Assembly: GCA_004556975.1 (NCBI GenBank)
Contig: SFFD01000031.1
Coordinates: forward strand, 1 to 15,974
Origin: Oscillospiraceae bacterium
GTDB taxonomy: Bacteria; Bacillota; Clostridia; Oscillospirales; Ruminococcaceae
Direction: 5' to 3'
Length of the DNA: 15,974 nt
The notes below the pieces were generated by a model. That model made no database searches and had not been told where the DNA came from. It worked only from the letters and a program-made list of their open reading frames with translations. Below are positions 14,366 through 15,974 of the stretch, piece by piece. Each line of letters opens with the position of its first letter. Within the stretch, counting starts at the first letter, position 1. Made by a program: the position numbers and the translations under genes.

Positions 14366-14406
14366 TTTTTTATTAAAAAGCTTATACTATTTTGGAGGAT
14401 TACATA

Positions 14407-14565
14407 ATGGAACATATCAAAACTGTTAACAGCGCAAATCTTAAAGAGTCCTGTGCAAAAGGCGGCTGCGGTGAGTGCCAGGCTTCATGCCAGTCTGCAT
14501 GCAAAACTTCCTGCACGGTTGCTAACCAGGAATGCGAGAACGAATCCCGCAAAGCAGGCAAATAA
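14407..14565 (+). CDS. scfA: SCIFF ranthipeptide precursor (six-cysteine-in-forty-five family), seven cysteines
   Basis: This is a ribosomally made peptide that becomes a radical non-alpha thioether peptide (ranthipeptide) once modified by ScfB. It has 52 residues. The leader MEHIKTVNSANLKES is followed by the conserved core GGCGECQASCQSACKTSC then TVANQECEN. The six family cysteines are C21, C24, C28, C32, C36 and C43; C16, at the leader/core border (SCAKGG), is extra. In the C. thermocellum homologue the reported thioether joins Cys32 and Thr37, and both residues are present here at the same numbers. The ATG at 14407 has GGAGGA 7 nt upstream. A strong promoter precedes it and a hairpin with T-run follows, then scfB. 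No protease or dedicated exporter gene is visible beside it. The family has been linked to population-level signalling in clostridia; that role is not shown here. Confidence 0.95.
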   Translation: MEHIKTVNSANLKESCAKGGCGECQASCQSACKTSCTVANQECENESRKAGK

Positions 14566-14590
14566 TTTCATTTTAGATTTATGAAGAATT

Positions 14591-14620
14591 TGCAGGCGCG
14601 AATGCGTGCCTGCATTTTTA
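14591..14620 (+). terminator. Intercistronic hairpin with T-run between scfA and scfB
   Basis: TGCAGGCGCG (14591-14600) pairs with CGTGCCTGCA (14605-14614): 10 bp with one G-U pair and an AATG loop, followed by TTTTTA. It looks like a partial terminator that would leave more scfA than scfB transcript. The scfB SD (GGAGA, 14623-14627) starts 3 nt after it, so it could also affect scfB translation. Confidence 0.72.
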
Positions 14621-14634
14621 TCGGAGAAATTTTA

Positions 14635-15954
14635 ATGGTACATACTTACTACATGAACGGCTATTATATAGCCATTGATTCAAATTCCGGAGCGGTACAT
14701 TCTTTAGACAAGCCGGCGTTTGATCTTTTAAATAAATTTACAGAAAAGCTTCCCGAAAAGTGTCCGGAAGATATTATTGATGAACTTTCTGAAGAGTATT
14801 CACGAAATGATATTGAAGAGATTTATTCTGAACTGCTGGAGCTTCAAAAGGCAGGCCAGCTTTTCAGTGAAGATGATTATGAGCGCTTTACCGGTATGAT
14901 GAAAGGCGCGCCCATTAAATCAATGTGCCTTCATATTTCGCATGACTGCAATCTTCGCTGCAAATATTGTTTTGCTTCAACCGGTGATTTTGGTAAAGGC
15001 AGGAAGCTTATGCCTGTGGAAACAGGCAAAAAGGCTATCGATTTTCTTCTTGAGCATTCCGGAAACCGCCACAATTTAGAGCTTGACTTTTTCGGCGGTG
15101 AACCGCTTATGAATTGGGATGCCGTTAAAGAAATTATAAAATATGCCAGAAGCAAAGAAGAAGAATACAACAAAAAATTCCGTTTTACAGTTACAACAAA
15201 CGGAATGCTGCTGAATGACGAAAGCATTGATTTTATCAATGAAGAAATGAGCAATGTAGTTCTTTCCCTTGACGGAAGAAAGTGCGTAAATGACGCTATG
15301 CGCCTTACGGTAAACGGCAAGGGAAGCTATGATATTTTTGTCCCAAAATTTCAGAAGCTTGTTGAAAAGCGCCGCAACGGAAAATATAGAGAATATTATG
15401 TTCGAGGAACATTCACAAAAAATAACCTTGACTTTACCAAAGATGTTTATCATATTGCCGATGACCTTGGATTTGACCAATTAAGTGTTGAACCTGTTAT
15501 TGCCGACGAAACTGAACCGTATGCTCTTACCGAAGCCGATCTTCCGAAAATTTTTGATGAGTACGAAAAGCTTGCAGTAGAAATGATTCGCCGTAAAAAG
15601 GAAGAAAGAGGATGCTTTAACTTTTTCCATTTTATGATTGACCTTGACCAGGGCCCCTGCGCTATAAAGCGCCTTCGCGGATGTGGGTGCGGAAATGAAT
15701 ATGTTTCCGTAACTCCGGATGGAGACATCTATCCATGCCACCAGTTTGTTGGCCACGATGAGTGGAAAATGGGCAACATAGAGGATGGCTCTATTGATTT
15801 GAGCATCAAGGACAGGTTTGCGTGCTCAAATGTCTATACAAAAGAAGGCTGCAAAGATTGCTGGTGCAAGTTCTATTGTTCGGGCGGATGCAACGCAAAT
15901 AACTATTCTTTCAATAAAAATATCGACAAACCGCCCCTTTTTGCCGAACAATGA
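14635..15954 (+). CDS. scfB: SCIFF radical SAM maturase ScfB (RRE, radical SAM, SPASM), C-terminal tail apparently lost
   Basis: ScfB uses SAM and iron-sulfur clusters to form the thioether in the SCIFF peptide. With ATG at 14635 it has 439 residues. Residues 1-90 resemble a peptide-binding RRE (MVHTYYMNGYYIAID onward). The radical SAM motif CNLRCKYC gives C105, C109 and C112, followed by FFGGEP (152-157). The SPASM region carries C342, C350, C352, C368, C397 and then CKDCWCKFYCSGGC (C406-C419). ATG 14635 is chosen for its GGAGA SD at 7 nt and its family-like start; an in-frame ATG at 14581 lies upstream of a hairpin and has no SD. The family usually continues past NxYSFN...KP into a tail with one more Cys (a GCE-type motif) and a basic helix. 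Here it ends DKPPLFAEQ, about 15-25 residues early. Frameshift, real truncation, or sequence error near CCCCTTTTT (15934-15942) are all possible. Confidence 0.92.
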   Translation: MVHTYYMNGYYIAIDSNSGAVHSLDKPAFDLLNKFTEKLPEKCPEDIIDELSEEYSRNDIEEIYSELLELQKAGQLFSEDDYERFTGMMKGAPIKSMCLHISHDCNLRCKYCFASTGDFGKGRKLMPVETGKKAIDFLLEHSGNRHNLELDFFGGEPLMNWDAVKEIIKYARSKEEEYNKKFRFTVTTNGMLLNDESIDFINEEMSNVVLSLDGRKCVNDAMRLTVNGKGSYDIFVPKFQKLVEKRRNGKYREYYVRGTFTKNNLDFTKDVYHIADDLGFDQLSVEPVIADETEPYALTEADLPKIFDEYEKLAVEMIRRKKEERGCFNFFHFMIDLDQGPCAIKRLRGCGCGNEYVSVTPDGDIYPCHQFVGHDEWKMGNIEDGSIDLSIKDRFACSNVYTKEGCKDCWCKFYCSGGCNANNYSFNKNIDKPPLFAEQ

Positions 15955-15974
15955 GCAAAATATTGCATACCGTG

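Noticed and set aside
14581..14634. Upstream ATG at 14581 as start of ScfB
   Set aside because: The added 18 residues would be encoded by a terminator-like hairpin, with no SD before it. ATG 14635 has GGAGA at 7 nt and a family-like N-terminus.

Overview
The window looks like chromosome of a low-to-moderate GC anaerobic Firmicute of class Clostridia, probably near Oscillospiraceae/Ruminococcaceae. The evidence is the lon-engB pair, strong GGAGG ribosome binding sites, a rubredoxin, and the typically clostridial run tgt - yajC - TIGR04086 membrane protein - scfA (SCIFF peptide) - scfB. Genus cannot be set from the sequence alone.

Left part (1-5550). A lon protease gene cut by the window edge is followed by engB (ysxC) and a class I SAM methyltransferase, all on +, tightly packed. 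A perfect 18-bp hairpin that can terminate both strands separates them from a convergent lysine-pathway operon on the - strand (asd then dapA). asd starts at TTG. The short divergent region 5425-5551 carries a near-consensus promoter for queA, which also starts at TTG.

Middle (5550-11860). queA would often be followed by tgt. Here about 5.4 kb separates them: a TetR regulator, a 694-residue MMPL/RND transporter, and a 695-residue secreted coiled-coil protein whose start overlaps the transporter stop by 4 nt. This looks like a self-regulated export or efflux cassette. A rubredoxin gene on - follows, after a second bidirectional terminator. Rubredoxin and tgt are divergent, and their predicted promoters share one palindromic -35 hexamer.

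Right part (11985-15974). tgt, yajC and a four-helix TIGR04086 membrane protein end at a 17-bp terminator. Next comes about 380 nt without a gene, holding a long rod-like potential RNA structure, A/T tracts, a perfect tandem 11-mer and a strong promoter. Then come scfA, encoding a 52-residue SCIFF/ranthipeptide precursor with seven rather than six cysteines, and scfB, the radical SAM/SPASM maturase that makes its thioether cross-link. A hairpin plus T-run between scfA and scfB probably makes precursor transcripts more abundant than maturase transcripts. The scfB frame closes 20 nt before the window edge and lacks the usual SPASM tail, so it is frameshifted, truncated, or affected by a sequence error.

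The parts most worth following up are the scfA/scfB region with its leader, and the TetR-MMPL-coiled-coil cassette.
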